A stretch of 64,000 nt of DNA from Candidatus Gastranaerophilales bacterium (GTDB lineage: Bacteria > Cyanobacteriota > Vampirovibrionia > Gastranaerophilales > Gastranaerophilaceae): NCBI GenBank assembly GCA_900768915.1, contig CAAGEQ010000025.1, positions 1-64,000 of the forward strand. The letters run 5' to 3'. Numbering within the stretch: the stretch's first letter is position 1; each line of letters opens with the position of its first letter. The notes beneath the pieces were generated by a model. That model saw only the letters and a list, made by a program, of their open reading frames with translations, was not told the origin of the DNA and did not search any database. Shown here piece after piece: positions 1-9,358 of the stretch. Made by a program: the position numbers and the translations under genes.

Positions 1-3000
1 GTCATATTAACTTTTGATACATTCAATGTACCTGTTCCTATAACCTTCTCTGCGGTTATCTTATCGCTCGTTTTTCCTTTTAAGTCCATATCTATTGATA
101 TGTCTGATGTTGTGTTATCAGCCAAGGTTAGTGTTCTTAATGATAAGGTAGCAATATTATTATTAGCCAATCCAACAGTTGATTTACCTGACAAAGAGAA
201 TGAAGTATCTTTAATATATGATTCGCAATCAATATTAATATGAGAACCATTAGATTCTTTATCACTATAAGACAAATTTGTAACATTAGAAGTAATATTT
301 AAAATACCATTACCTCGCATATATAAATAAGAATATCCTTCACCAGTTACACCATCACTAAGAGTAACAGTATATTTATATTCTCTACCACTTGCATCTT
401 TATATCCATAAGCATCAATAAACAAAGTAGCATTATTCAAGTAAATAGAATTTGCTTTACCACCAGCCTTATTACCAGAAATAAGAACATCTCTATTATA
501 TGCAACAATATTTACGGTACTACCTTCATCAGCATATATAGCACCACCCTGTTGAGATGCTTTATTATTTGTAAGACTAGTATTTATTAAAGTAGCAGTT
601 TTACCTGCTTCAACAAACAAAGCACCACCATATTGTGCAGAGTTCTTATTGAATGTAGAATTAATAACCCTAACATCACCAGCACTATATATAGCACCAC
701 CTTTTGCTTTTGAACTATTTGATGTAAATGTTGCATCTTTAACCAATGTCGTGCCACTAGAATAAATTGCACCACCGTTACCAGTTGAACTATTTGATGT
801 AAATGTAGTAGAACCTACAGGAACATCATCAGAACTATAATCTTTCGCATTTATATAAACATCACCAGTTGCATATATAGCACCACCCTCGGCAGAAGAT
901 TTATTACTAGAAAATGTTCCGTTTTGAATAGAAACATTTGCACCATGTATAGCACCACCGGTTAATTTTGCATTATTTTTAGTGAATGTTGCATCTTCCA
1001 TTGTCACATCTTGGTCAGAATAAATAGCACCACCAGCACCACTAGCCGCTTTATTAGAGTTAAAGTTAACTAATTTACCACTAACTGCACCCTCTGCATA
1101 AATTGCACCACCTTTTTCTGCTGAATTTGAACGGAAAGTTGTTGCATCAACCAATTGTTCATATTTAGCACTAGTATTAATTTCAACCTTACCAGTTGTT
1201 GAAATAGCACCACCTTGACCACTATTTTCTTTAGTTGTAACTTTTTTTGTTTTATATTTTGTACCATTTAAAAATGTAACAGTTTGCACAGTAGTTGTAG
1301 TTGATTTTGCGGAATTAGATACAAAATCTGAATTTGTTACATACAATGTAGAATCACTATTTTCATTACAAATTGCACCACCTGCTTCTGCAGCGGTATT
1401 TTTTGAGAATGTTGCGTTTGTAATATACATTTCTTTTTCAGAATTTGAATATATAGCACCACCCTTACCAGCAAATTTTGTAATTTGTTCTGTAATTAAA
1501 TTTGCACCACTTGCATACTGATTAACAGATAATACTATTTTTGTAGTTGATGAGTTTGAAGTGAATGTTATATTTGTTAAATCTAACGTACCTTCATTAT
1601 AAATAGCACCACCTAATGGAGTCTCATAAACTGTTTCATCTTCTTTTTGAGAATGATTTATTTTATAACTTTGGTTTGCAACAGTTGCTTTATTTCCTTT
1701 AAAATCACCTGAAATATTTCGTGGCATACCACTATCATCAAAGTTATCCGGAGCCAATGTACCCAAGTTATAAATAGCACCACCACGAACTGCAGAGTTT
1801 CCACTAACAGTCAAATATGTATATCTTGGAGTAACAGTACCTTTTCTTTCGTATAAATACATATAAGCATCTAAACTAAGTGTTGCATCAGTATCGTTAA
1901 ATATTGCACCACCTTTTTCTGCTGTGTTATTTGCAATAATACCACCGCTAATATTAACCTTGCCATTATCTGTATTATAAATAGCACCACCATTTGTTGC
2001 AGTGTTATAATAATAATTTGATGCCAAAGAATAGAATTTACCTTCTTCCACATTCGCAACAGCACCACCATAATTAGCAGTATTTGCATAAGATGTCTTT
2101 TTAGACTTATTACCGAATGTGCTATTTAATGCTAACAAATTACCTTTGTTATAGATTGCACCACCTTTATCTGATGCATTGTTATGAGTAAATGTAGAAC
2201 TAGCAATAGATACTGATGTCGAAGTTTCACCACCATCACCATATTCATTATAAATTGCACCACCAAGTGTTGCAGTATTATCAACAAAACTAGAACTAAC
2301 TACTTTCAAGTTAGTATCAAATCCTGACTCAGTTGATTCTGATGTAATATCAGACTGCGTATTATATATTGCACCACCATTTGTAGCAATATTGGAATAT
2401 GTTGCTTTCTTTGATGGATTAGCCCCAAAGGTTGTGTACGAAATTTCCATTTCACCAGAGTTATAAATAGCACCACCATTTATCCCTCTATTATTTTGAA
2501 ATATTGATTTTGACTTCTTATTTGAACCAATAACAGACATTATGCCTGATATATTTGATAACGCAGAACCATAACTATCTACATCTTCATTATAATTACT
2601 CTTAAAGGAAACATTATTTAAAGTAACTGTTCCACCATTATTTGTAATTGCATTTTTAAATCCAACAAAAATAGCATTATTAACAGTCAAGAATTTTTTA
2701 TTATTACTAGCATCAACATCCATACCAACAAGATTATCTTCAGCAGTAATAGTTTTATTTTTACCATCAATAATCAAAGTGTCAACTAATAATTTATTTC
2801 TTGGTGTTCCTGGATCAATATCTTCCCAAGAATCAACTATAATATTTTTACTTAATACTAAATTATAAAAATTATCATCAGTATAATTTACGGCATAAAC
2901 AAGAGGATTTGTTTCTTTATCAATATAATATACATTTGAAAATATCAATGAACCATTCGATGCAAGTTTTACTTTATATAATTTTGTAGTTCCATCTTTG

Positions 3001-4355
3001 TCATATATATATATAATATTCGTTTTATTACCATTTTCATCAAACATATTAATATATTGTTTAAATGCAGATGACGAACGCAATAATGTCAAAACAGCAG
3101 AATCACTTTCATCTGTTAAACCAGAAATAATATTAAAACTGTTTGATGTAATAATAAATTTACCAACACCAGTTACAGAATTAAAATTGAATGTATCATA
3201 ATCTAGTAAGCCTGTTGTTAAATCAACATCAAATCCTAGTGTTGTATCACCTGACAATGTAACCTTGTTTGCATAAACATCATTAAATTGATTATTTATA
3301 AATGACATTGTACCGCCATACAAGTAAAAATTCGCTCTTTTTGAAGAACTACCAACATTACCACCGATTGTAATTTTACCACTCGCCGTATCTAGCGAAG
3401 ATTCTGGTTTATTAATATAAATATTCAAACCTTTATTAAAATCAATACCACTATTAATCTTAATTTCACTATCAACATCATAAGATATTAAATACAAGTT
3501 TTGTGAAGAACCACCCATATAAATATCATTTGATGTTGCCGCACTCGTTTGATAACCTTGTGTATTTTGAGAAAACTCTGTATAGCCACTAACGTTTGTC
3601 ACTATTTGATTTCCATTAGCATCAACCGTTTTCGTAGTATCCTGTGCAATAACAGTTAAATCACCGTCCATCATTGCAATAGCACCACCATTTCTATATG
3701 CTGAGTTGTCTTTAAATACTGAATTTATAATCGTTAAATCTTTTTTTGCATAAATAGCACCACCATAACCCGCACCTGCTGATTTATCACCATTTGCTTC
3801 GTTACTAGTAAATTCACTATTTTCAATCTTATTTAAAAGACCATTGCTATATATAGCACCACCACTAATACTAGCAGTATTTTTTGTAAATTTCGTATTA
3901 GAAATAGTGTCAATCACACCTGTCTTATTACTATAAATAGCACCACCGTATTTCGATTGGTTTTCAGTAAAAGAAGTATATTCAATCTGTTTGATTACAC
4001 CAGTAATATTTGATATTGCACCACCATTAGTAATTGTTTGGTTTCTAGTAAATGTAGATAAATTGCTTGCATTACCTGTGATAAATAATGTTCCGCCATC
4101 ATTATAAACAGTACTATGGTTACTACCATTAGATGCTTTTGTTAACAACACGTTGTTAGATACATTAACAGTATCTAATTTAAGAGTACCTTTATTATCA
4201 AACCAAGAATTTATTTTGTGTGAAGTATAACTACTATGATCATAGGTCACATTCTGACCTGTTAATATTTGATATGTCATCTCTGCTGCATTAGCCTCTA
4301 AGTTTGCAACTAATCCAAACATAAGTATTACTATTAGGGTAAATAATCTTCTCAT
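1..4355 (-). CDS. Giant GGAI-repeat surface adhesin, N-terminal part (runs off left edge)
   Basis: The minus strand is open in one frame from an ATG at 4355 to the window edge (about 1451 codons, no stop seen), so the 3' end is missing. The product starts MRRLFTLIVILMFGLVANLEA, a Sec signal peptide. An AAGG sits 5 bases before the ATG. The body carries about 25 copies of GGAIY or a close variant (GGAIS, GGAIC, GGAVA), spaced 25-45 residues apart and usually preceded by F-x-x-N-x-A. This is the spacing of a right-handed beta-helix and resembles chlamydial Pmp and other GGA[ILV] adhesins. I checked the frame at several GGAI motifs between 548 and 4022 and at the left edge. Cell-surface or secreted role is inferred. 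A beta-barrel or other anchor would lie beyond position 1. No enzymatic motif seen. Confidence 0.85.
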   Translation of the reverse strand, partial: MRRLFTLIVILMFGLVANLEANAAEMTYQILTGQNVTYDHSSYTSHKINSWFDNKGTLKLDTVNVSNNVLLTKASNGSNHSTVYNDGGTLFITGNASNLSTFTRNQTITNGGAISNITGVIKQIEYTSFTENQSKYGGAIYSNKTGVIDTISNTKFTKNTASISGGAIYSNGLLNKIENSEFTSNEANGDKSAGAGYGGAIYAKKDLTIINSVFKDNSAYRNGGAIAMMDGDLTVIAQDTTKTVDANGNQIVTNVSGYTEFSQNTQGYQTSAATSNDIYMGGSSQNLYLISYDVDSEIKINSGIDFNKGLNIYINKPESSLDTASGKITIGGNVGSSSKRANFYLYGGTMSFINNQFNDVYANKVTLSGDTTLGFDVDLTTGLLDYDTFNFNSVTGVGKFIITSNSFNIISGLTDESDSAVLTLLRSSSAFKQYINMFDENGNKTNIIYIYDKDGTTKLYKVKLASNGSLIFSNVYYIDKETNPLVYAVNYTDDNFYNLVLSKNIIVDSWEDIDPGTPRNKLLVDTLIIDGKNKTITAEDNLVGMDVDASNNKKFLTVNNAIFVGFKNAITNNGGTVTLNNVSFKSNYNEDVDSYGSALSNISGIMSVIGSNKKSKSIFQNNRGINGGAIYNSGEMEISYTTFGANPSKKATYSNIATNGGAIYNTQSDITSESTESGFDTNLKVVSSSFVDNTATLGGAIYNEYGDGGETSTSVSIASSTFTHNNASDKGGAIYNKGNLLALNSTFGNKSKKTSYANTANYGGAVANVEEGKFYSLASNYYYNTATNGGAIYNTDNGKVNISGGIIANNTAEKGGAIFNDTDATLSLDAYMYLYERKGTVTPRYTYLTVSGNSAVRGGAIYNLGTLAPDNFDDSGMPRNISGDFKGNKATVANQSYKINHSQKEDETVYETPLGGAIYNEGTLDLTNITFTSNSSTTKIVLSVNQYASGANLITEQITKFAGKGGAIYSNSEKEMYITNATFSKNTAAEAGGAICNENSDSTLYVTNSDFVSNSAKSTTTTVQTVTFLNGTKYKTKKVTTKENSGQGGAISTTGKVEINTSAKYEQLVDATTFRSNSAEKGGAIYAEGAVSGKLVNFNSNKAASGAGGAIYSDQDVTMEDATFTKNNAKLTGGAIHGANVSIQNGTFSSNKSSAEGGAIYATGDVYINAKDYSSDDVPVGSTTFTSNSSTGNGGAIYSSGTTLVKDATFTSNSSKAKGGAIYSAGDVRVINSTFNKNSAQYGGALFVEAGKTATLINTSLTNNKASQQGGAIYADEGSTVNIVAYNRDVLISGNKAGGKANSIYLNNATLFIDAYGYKDASGREYKYTVTLSDGVTGEGYSYLYMRGNGILNITSNVTNLSYSDKESNGSHINIDCESYIKDTSFSLSGKSTVGLANNNIATLSLRTLTLADNTTSDISIDMDLKGKTSDKITAEKVIGTGTLNVSKVNM

Positions 4356-4634
4356 AATATACCTTAATCTCTCTATATTTAGGGGGTAACTTCTTCCTAC
4401 TATTAGGGGTTATACTATAATTATAATGTTTTTCTAACATATTTCAACCCTGATTTAATATAATTCTTTCAATTTGAAACAAAAATACTACATTTATATG
4501 AGAAAATAACATTTTTTTAACAATTAGACATAATTGTTAAAAATTGGTTAAAAAAAACTGATTTTTAATAAAACAGATACATAATATAAGTGTTGAAAGT
4601 AATAAATACAAAAGAAATATGAAAGGAGAACATC
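4356..4634. promoter_or_regulatory. Divergent intergenic region between adhesin and Hsp20 gene
   Basis: About 280 bases separate the two divergent starts. The adhesin side contains the direct repeat AGGGGGTAAC/AGGGGTTATA and TATAAT-like hexamers near 4412-4425. The Hsp20 side ends in the strong ribosome site AAAGGAGA 5 bases before the ATG at 4635. I see no CIRCE-type inverted repeat, so heat control is not evident. Promoter positions are inferred. Confidence 0.4.
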
Positions 4635-5090
4635 ATGAAATTCCTAATTAAAAAATCACCAGATGGATTTATAAAATCCGTAAATGATGAAATCAGTTCT
4701 ATTTTAAACAGAAACTTTGACAGTTTCTTCCCAGAATATATTTTCAACGAAGAAACAGACAAATATGCAATGCCCGTTGAAATACACGAAAAAGATAATG
4801 AATACAGTGTTAAAGCTGAATTACCAGGAGTAAAAAAAGAAGACTTGGACATTGATATTGATAAAAACCATTTAACTATCAATGCTCACAAAAAAGAAGA
4901 AAAGAAAGAAGACACCAAAGGTTATAGAAAATCTGAATTCAGATATGGTGAATTTTCTAGAACTGTTTATTTCCCTCAAGAAATTGATGTTGAAGGTACT
5001 AAAGCAAAACTTGAACATGGTATTTTGGCTATTGAAGCACCAAAATTGAAAGCCGAAAACGGAAACTCCAAAAAGTTAACAGTTGAATAA
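4635..5090 (+). CDS. Small heat shock protein, Hsp20/alpha-crystallin family
   Basis: The product is 151 residues, normal for the family. Hsp20 proteins are ATP-independent holdases that bind unfolding proteins in the cytoplasm. The alpha-crystallin domain begins near residue 45 (AMPVEIHEKDNEY, then VKAELPGVKKEDLDIDI) and ends with the conserved A-x-L-x-x-G-[IV]-L pattern (AKLEHGILAIEAPK). The short tail carries no clear I-x-I motif. The start is fixed by AAAGGAGA 5 bases upstream. A hairpin terminator follows directly, so it is probably transcribed alone. Confidence 0.93.
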   Translation: MKFLIKKSPDGFIKSVNDEISSILNRNFDSFFPEYIFNEETDKYAMPVEIHEKDNEYSVKAELPGVKKEDLDIDIDKNHLTINAHKKEEKKEDTKGYRKSEFRYGEFSRTVYFPQEIDVEGTKAKLEHGILAIEAPKLKAENGNSKKLTVE

Positions 5091-5100
5091 TAAATCCGAA

Positions 5101-5129
5101 ACAGGTGAGTTTATCTCACCTGTTTTTTT
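5101..5129 (+). terminator. Rho-independent terminator after hsp20
   Basis: ACAGGTGAG and CTCACCTGT form a 9-bp stem around the loop TTTAT, followed by a run of T. Confidence 0.9.
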
Positions 5130-5194
5130 GTTTGTAAATATTATCCACATAACTATTGCAAAAGATATATAATATCATTTACAATTCAAATTAG

Positions 5195-5554
5195 ATGAAG
5201 AAAATACTATTAAAGAATCTATTTTATATTTTTATCTTTGCAATTTTTGCAACATTTTCTTCTGCATATTCAAATGAAATTCAACCAATTAACAATCATA
5301 AATCAACAATCACAAACATTAAAACTTATGATTGTCATTTTGATAATGTAAAAACATCTCAATCATATTTGAAAAATCAACAAGAATCTATTAAAACGAA
5401 ATCTAATATTAATAATAATGTTACTTACCTTGCGAGTTATACGAATACTGATTATTTTTTATATATCAATCAAAATATAGTTATAAAAAGCCAAGATAAA
5501 CAACAATATTTCCATAATATTTTAGTTTCAACAAACAATCCAAGAGCCCCATAA
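5195..5554 (+). CDS. Small secreted protein of unknown function
   Basis: The product is 119 residues with a clear Sec signal peptide (MKKILLKNLFYIFIFAIFAT, cleavage probably after SSAYS). The remainder is polar, N/Q/S-rich, with one Cys (YDCHF) and no recognisable domain. TATAAT at 5168-5173 lies a short distance upstream and could be its -10 box. There is no good ribosome site, only a purine-poor stretch before the ATG, so the start rests on the signal peptide. I do not recognise a family; function unknown. Confidence 0.6.
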   Translation: MKKILLKNLFYIFIFAIFATFSSAYSNEIQPINNHKSTITNIKTYDCHFDNVKTSQSYLKNQQESIKTKSNINNNVTYLASYTNTDYFLYINQNIVIKSQDKQQYFHNILVSTNNPRAP

Positions 5555-5643
5555 TTCATAAAGCATACTATTCAAAAATAAAGCGAACATTTAAGTTTTA
5601 AATGTTCAATGTTTACTATTGTTTTATGATAAGGAGAAATTTT

Positions 5644-5784
5644 ATGGAAACTAAACAAAAAAACATAGATATTAAAACAAAAATCCCAGAAGGAAATCAT
5701 TCACACATTGAAGTAATATCATCAATAATCTTTGTATTGATAACAGTACTTGGAATGTTTATACTTTCACAACACATGGGATAA
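5644..5784 (+). CDS. 46-residue single-pass membrane protein
   Basis: The start at 5644 (METKQKNIDI) is chosen because AAGGAG lies 7 bases upstream; a longer reading frame from 5602 has no ribosome site. A polar N-terminal half is followed by one hydrophobic segment (about residues 20-42, VISSIIFVLITVLGMFIL) and a short tail. No family recognised. A strong hairpin terminator follows immediately, which supports a real short transcript. Confidence 0.6.
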   Translation: METKQKNIDIKTKIPEGNHSHIEVISSIIFVLITVLGMFILSQHMG

Positions 5785-5790
5785 GAATAA

Positions 5791-5829
5791 AAAAAGATAG
5801 AACGAATTTAATTCGTTCTATCTTTTTTA
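5791..5829. terminator. Bidirectional terminator between convergent genes
   Basis: A 16-bp inverted repeat (AAAAAGATAGAACGAA with its complement) lies between the 46-residue gene and the convergent subtilase-like gene. It has T runs in both directions. Confidence 0.9.
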
Positions 5830-5831
5830 TT

Positions 5832-6926
5832 TTATAAAATACCTTGCATCATTTCATTTAAAGATAATTTCGCTGCCCTAACCGGAGTTGAAAAAGATGT
5901 ACCTTTTATCGTTCCTAAAAAAGTTCCATCTGGAATATCAGCATCAAGTTCAATATCAGTACCTTTCAAACCACTAATATTTATGCCATCTTTTGTTTTT
6001 GTAATAGGAAACGTAAACGGTTCATAATGTTGAGTAAACAAACTGTTTCTTGATGCAGAATTTATGTCAACATTTCCAACAATATTTAACCCACCTACGC
6101 CTTCAAATCCCGTATTCAACAACAACCCAGCAACTTCATTTTCTCCACGATTACCAGCACCTGCTAATACTCGAACATTCTTTGATAAGCCTTTTAAATC
6201 CTCTAACAATTCCAATTCTTTCGGTTGGATTTCTTTTATATTCTTCAACATAACATTTTGAATATTTTTACCACCTTTTATACCCTCAGGTTTTTCATGA
6301 AAAACTCCATAAGATGCCGATATAAAACTTGTATCAGATGACAATTCTTTTTTTAAATCAACAATATCATTATCAGATTTTATTTGAATAATTTTATATT
6401 TAGCAAATGGATTATACCTATTTGCTAAAATATCAATAAAATCAGTATGTACAAAATCAACATCAGCAATTTGCGTAATATGATTCATTCCTTCTAATAA
6501 ATCTGTTAAAATAACTTCTTTTGGTTTAACTTTTGCATTTTTGACAAATTGTCCATCTTTATCCAAAATTCTTAAATGCACATTACCATTTTTATCTTCA
6601 CCTTCACCCAACAAATAATACGGTTTTAAAGTTTTTGGATTAATCCAAATTGCACGATTATAACTTTCTTCCATACTTTCAGAAGTCAATCGTTTTAAAT
6701 CTTCACCAGTGGCTTTTGATGGAATCATATTTGAATATAATTGATACTCTCTATTCTTTGCAATTCTATTCATCATTTGTGCCTGTTGCATCTCTACAGA
6801 AATAAATCTTGGCAACTCAAAACTTTTACCACTACGTGGGTATTCTAATTTTTGATTAATACCATGAATTTCTTGTTTTAATCCACATACAAATGGTTTT
6901 GTTAATGATACAGAATTAAATTGCAT
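5832..6926 (-). CDS. Subtilase (S8)-like protein with degenerate catalytic motifs
   Basis: The product has 364 residues and no signal peptide. Its C-terminal half has the order of S8 subtilase landmarks: FISASYG (compare VINMSLG), then VLAGAGNRG (oxyanion-Asn motif AAGN), then GTSFSTPVRAAKLSL (compare GTSMASPHVAG, nucleophile Ser). The HGTHVAG block is not present in standard form; VHTDFIDIL may occupy its place, and the catalytic Asp is not obvious. It may therefore be an inactive or diverged peptidase. The N terminus (MQFNSVSLTKPFVCGLKQ) is one of the N/S-rich tails ending in an aromatic-Gly/Lys motif seen on several proteins here. The ribosome site is weak. Subtilase assignment is by motif order only. 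Confidence 0.55.
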   Translation of the reverse strand: MQFNSVSLTKPFVCGLKQEIHGINQKLEYPRSGKSFELPRFISVEMQQAQMMNRIAKNREYQLYSNMIPSKATGEDLKRLTSESMEESYNRAIWINPKTLKPYYLLGEGEDKNGNVHLRILDKDGQFVKNAKVKPKEVILTDLLEGMNHITQIADVDFVHTDFIDILANRYNPFAKYKIIQIKSDNDIVDLKKELSSDTSFISASYGVFHEKPEGIKGGKNIQNVMLKNIKEIQPKELELLEDLKGLSKNVRVLAGAGNRGENEVAGLLLNTGFEGVGGLNIVGNVDINSASRNSLFTQHYEPFTFPITKTKDGINISGLKGTDIELDADIPDGTFLGTIKGTSFSTPVRAAKLSLNEMMQGIL

Positions 6927-6964
6927 ACTATTCTAATACTTATAAAAATATTTCTTGCTATAAA

Positions 6965-7843
6965 CTAAACAATATTTTTAAAAATTTCAATAAAACGTAT
7001 TGCTGGTTTAATCAAAAATTTATCTTGTTTATAAAATACTGATAAATCACGTTTATAATTCAATTTTTTAATCTTTTTAAAACAAATGTTTTTATGCTCA
7101 GGTAAAAATTTTATATAAAACTCTGGAAGAATTGAAACCCCCAACCCCTCTCTAATCATTGAATATACTGTTTCAGCATTATGACATTCAATATTAGAAT
7201 TTATTTCAATATTATTTTCTGAGCATAATTTTCTAATCAAATATCCAAGAGTTAAAGATTCTGAAAATAATATAAAATTTTTATCTTGAAAAACATCTAA
7301 ACTAATTTCTTCTTTATCACTATTTATATCCCAAGAATTTGGATATACCACATATATTCCTTCATTATAAATATGTTTTTTTACATAATTATTTGAATTA
7401 GGACTCTCTGTACCAATAAATAAATCTATTTTATCTTCTTCAATCATTTTCTTCAAAATATTTGTTGGATACTCTTCAATTACAACATTACAATTCGGAA
7501 ACTCTTTTTGTAATTGTTTTAAAATTTTAGGAATAAAATAATAACACCTATGAGATGGAACACCTACTATCAAATGTGATTTCATTTCTTTCGTAATATC
7601 TGATATTTGAACTTTTACATTTTCAATATCTTTTAAAATATTCCTTACTTTTCTAACAAAAATTTCACCGGAATATGTTAACTTCAAAGTTGGTCTTTCA
7701 AATAATTCTGTTGCTAATTCTTCCTCCAACAATTTTATACTTTTACTCAATGATGGTTGTGATATAAATAACTTTTTGGCAGCCTTAGTAAAATTTTTTT
7801 CCTCAGCCAACACTACAACATATTTCATCTGATTTATATTCAT
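6965..7843 (-). CDS. LysR-family transcriptional regulator
   Basis: The product is 292 residues when started at MNINQMKYVVVLAEEKNFTK. The winged helix-turn-helix occupies residues 1-60 (FTKAAKKLFISQPSLSKSIKLLEEEL), typical of LysR proteins. The remainder fits the two-lobed effector-binding domain (VGVPSHRCYYFIPKILKQLQ; LGVSILPEF). It is divergent from the TolC-RND-adaptor operon, the usual arrangement of a LysR regulator with its target. The intergenic region contains a perfect 9-bp inverted repeat. A start 8 codons earlier is possible, but it would cover the TATAAT-like sequence at the gene's head. The effector is unknown. Confidence 0.9.
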   Translation of the reverse strand: MNINQMKYVVVLAEEKNFTKAAKKLFISQPSLSKSIKLLEEELATELFERPTLKLTYSGEIFVRKVRNILKDIENVKVQISDITKEMKSHLIVGVPSHRCYYFIPKILKQLQKEFPNCNVVIEEYPTNILKKMIEEDKIDLFIGTESPNSNNYVKKHIYNEGIYVVYPNSWDINSDKEEISLDVFQDKNFILFSESLTLGYLIRKLCSENNIEINSNIECHNAETVYSMIREGLGVSILPEFYIKFLPEHKNICFKKIKKLNYKRDLSVFYKQDKFLIKPAIRFIEIFKNIV

Positions 7844-7882
7844 ACAAATATTATACCTAAAAAACATAATCTAAACCATTTA

Positions 7883-7901
7883 TTATAGTTTAAAACTATA
7901 A
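7883..7901. promoter_or_regulatory. Candidate LysR operator
   Basis: TTATAGTTT-A-AAACTATAA is a perfect inverted repeat of 9-bp arms midway between the LysR gene and the efflux operon. It contains the T-N11-A layout expected of LysR boxes. The role is inferred. Confidence 0.5.
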
Positions 7902-7974
7902 TATTTATAAAAATTAACAATTATACATTTAAATATAATTATTTTATAATTTATAATATTGATGGGATATTGAG

Positions 7975-9357
7975 ATGAAAAAGTTAATAGTACTATCTAT
8001 TATATTAGGAATAGCATTACAAACTACGGCTTTTGCAATACAAGAGCCAACTTCGACATCTACAAAAAAAATTAGAATTTCTCGTAATAAAAAAGACCAA
8101 ATAAGAGAATATACATTACCTGCCTACTGGTCAAATTATAATGACGAATATTTAGATAAATATATAGATGAAGCATTAGAAAACAATTTTGACCTAAAAA
8201 TTGCAAAATCAAGAATCAAACAATCTGAAGCGATTTTAGGAACAATCAATTCACAACGTTTACCACAATTAAGTATAAATCCAAGTGTATACCCTTATAA
8301 AACAATGTCAAAATGGACAGGAAATTTTGCAAGCCACAACCATTTATATTTTCCATTATTATTCAACTGGGAACTAGATATATTTGGGAAAATATCAGAC
8401 AAAGTTAAATCATCAAAATATCAAGTTAAAATTTCAGAAGAAAATCTAAATATTGCAAAACTTGCAATAACCTCTGAAATAACAGCATCATATTTTAATA
8501 TCATATTATCAGATTGCTTAATCAAAAATTATCAAGAAATAATAACTAATTTAGAAGAAACAATAACATTAAAACGTCAATTGTATGAAGGTGGAATTAT
8601 TCCTTATGACAACTTATATACTACAGAATATGAAGTTGTTGTTCAAAGAAATACTCTAAATTCATTATTGAAACAACGTGAAATTTTATTACATCAATTT
8701 GCAGTACTAAGAGGACTTTCACCAGAAGGTAATTCAGATATAGAAAGAAAAGATATCAATGAATTAAAATTACCTTTTGAAGAAAAGAAAGACATAAATT
8801 CTGATTTAATTTTTAATAGACCTGATGTTGTTCAATCAGAATTAGAACTAAAAAAAGCAGCAATAGACGTTCGAGTTGCAAGAAAAATGTTCTTACCATC
8901 AGTAAACTTAAATGAAATGATAGGTTTTGAAAATATTAGAGGCGGTAGAATATTCAATTGGGATAGCACAGTTTACCAATTAGGTGCAGGTCTATTGTTA
9001 GATTTATATACAGGTGGATACAAAATGTCTTATTTAAGATACAACAAAGAACTTGCTACTGAAAAATTATTCCACTACAACAATGTATTATTAAATGCAT
9101 TCTGCGAAATAGAAAATAATTTATCAAGTTTCAAAACAGATTACAATTCCTATATAGAATTTAACAAAGCAAAAGAAAAATCTGAACATTACCACGAAGT
9201 TGCAATGATTAGATATAACAATGGAATTGGAAATAAAATTGATGCACTTGATGCTAGACGTCAAGTCTTAAACAACTTAAATTCAATGTACGGTGCTAAA
9301 ATAAGCAGCCTTGTTGATACTGTTAATATTTATAAATCATTAGGAGGTTCTCTATAA
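7975..9357 (+). CDS. TolC-like outer membrane efflux channel
   Basis: The product is 460 residues with a signal peptide (MKKLIVLSIILGIALQTTAFA). It has the duplicated long-helix layout of the OEP/TolC family: YIDEALENNFDLKIAKSRIKQ in the first repeat and NRPDVVQSELELKKAAIDVR in the second. The N-R-P-D-[VL] motif is typical of NodT/OprM-type channels. There is no lipobox Cys. It is the first gene of a three-gene pump operon; the next start follows the stop by one base. The channel would dock on the inner-membrane RND pump and the adaptor to export small molecules across the outer membrane. Substrate unknown. Confidence 0.92.
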   Translation: MKKLIVLSIILGIALQTTAFAIQEPTSTSTKKIRISRNKKDQIREYTLPAYWSNYNDEYLDKYIDEALENNFDLKIAKSRIKQSEAILGTINSQRLPQLSINPSVYPYKTMSKWTGNFASHNHLYFPLLFNWELDIFGKISDKVKSSKYQVKISEENLNIAKLAITSEITASYFNIILSDCLIKNYQEIITNLEETITLKRQLYEGGIIPYDNLYTTEYEVVVQRNTLNSLLKQREILLHQFAVLRGLSPEGNSDIERKDINELKLPFEEKKDINSDLIFNRPDVVQSELELKKAAIDVRVARKMFLPSVNLNEMIGFENIRGGRIFNWDSTVYQLGAGLLLDLYTGGYKMSYLRYNKELATEKLFHYNNVLLNAFCEIENNLSSFKTDYNSYIEFNKAKEKSEHYHEVAMIRYNNGIGNKIDALDARRQVLNNLNSMYGAKISSLVDTVNIYKSLGGSL

Positions 9358-9358
9358 T

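Noticed and set aside
587..2089. Several 60-70 codon minus-strand frames rich in I, L, V, Q and K
   Set aside because: They are other-frame readings of the GGAI-repeat adhesin; the frame from 4355 is continuous and makes sense as protein.
2998..3201. Plus-strand 67-codon frame
   Set aside because: It lies opposite the adhesin frame, with no ribosome site.
4565..4882. Minus-strand 105-codon frame
   Set aside because: It is antisense to the Hsp20 gene, which has clear motifs and a strong ribosome site.
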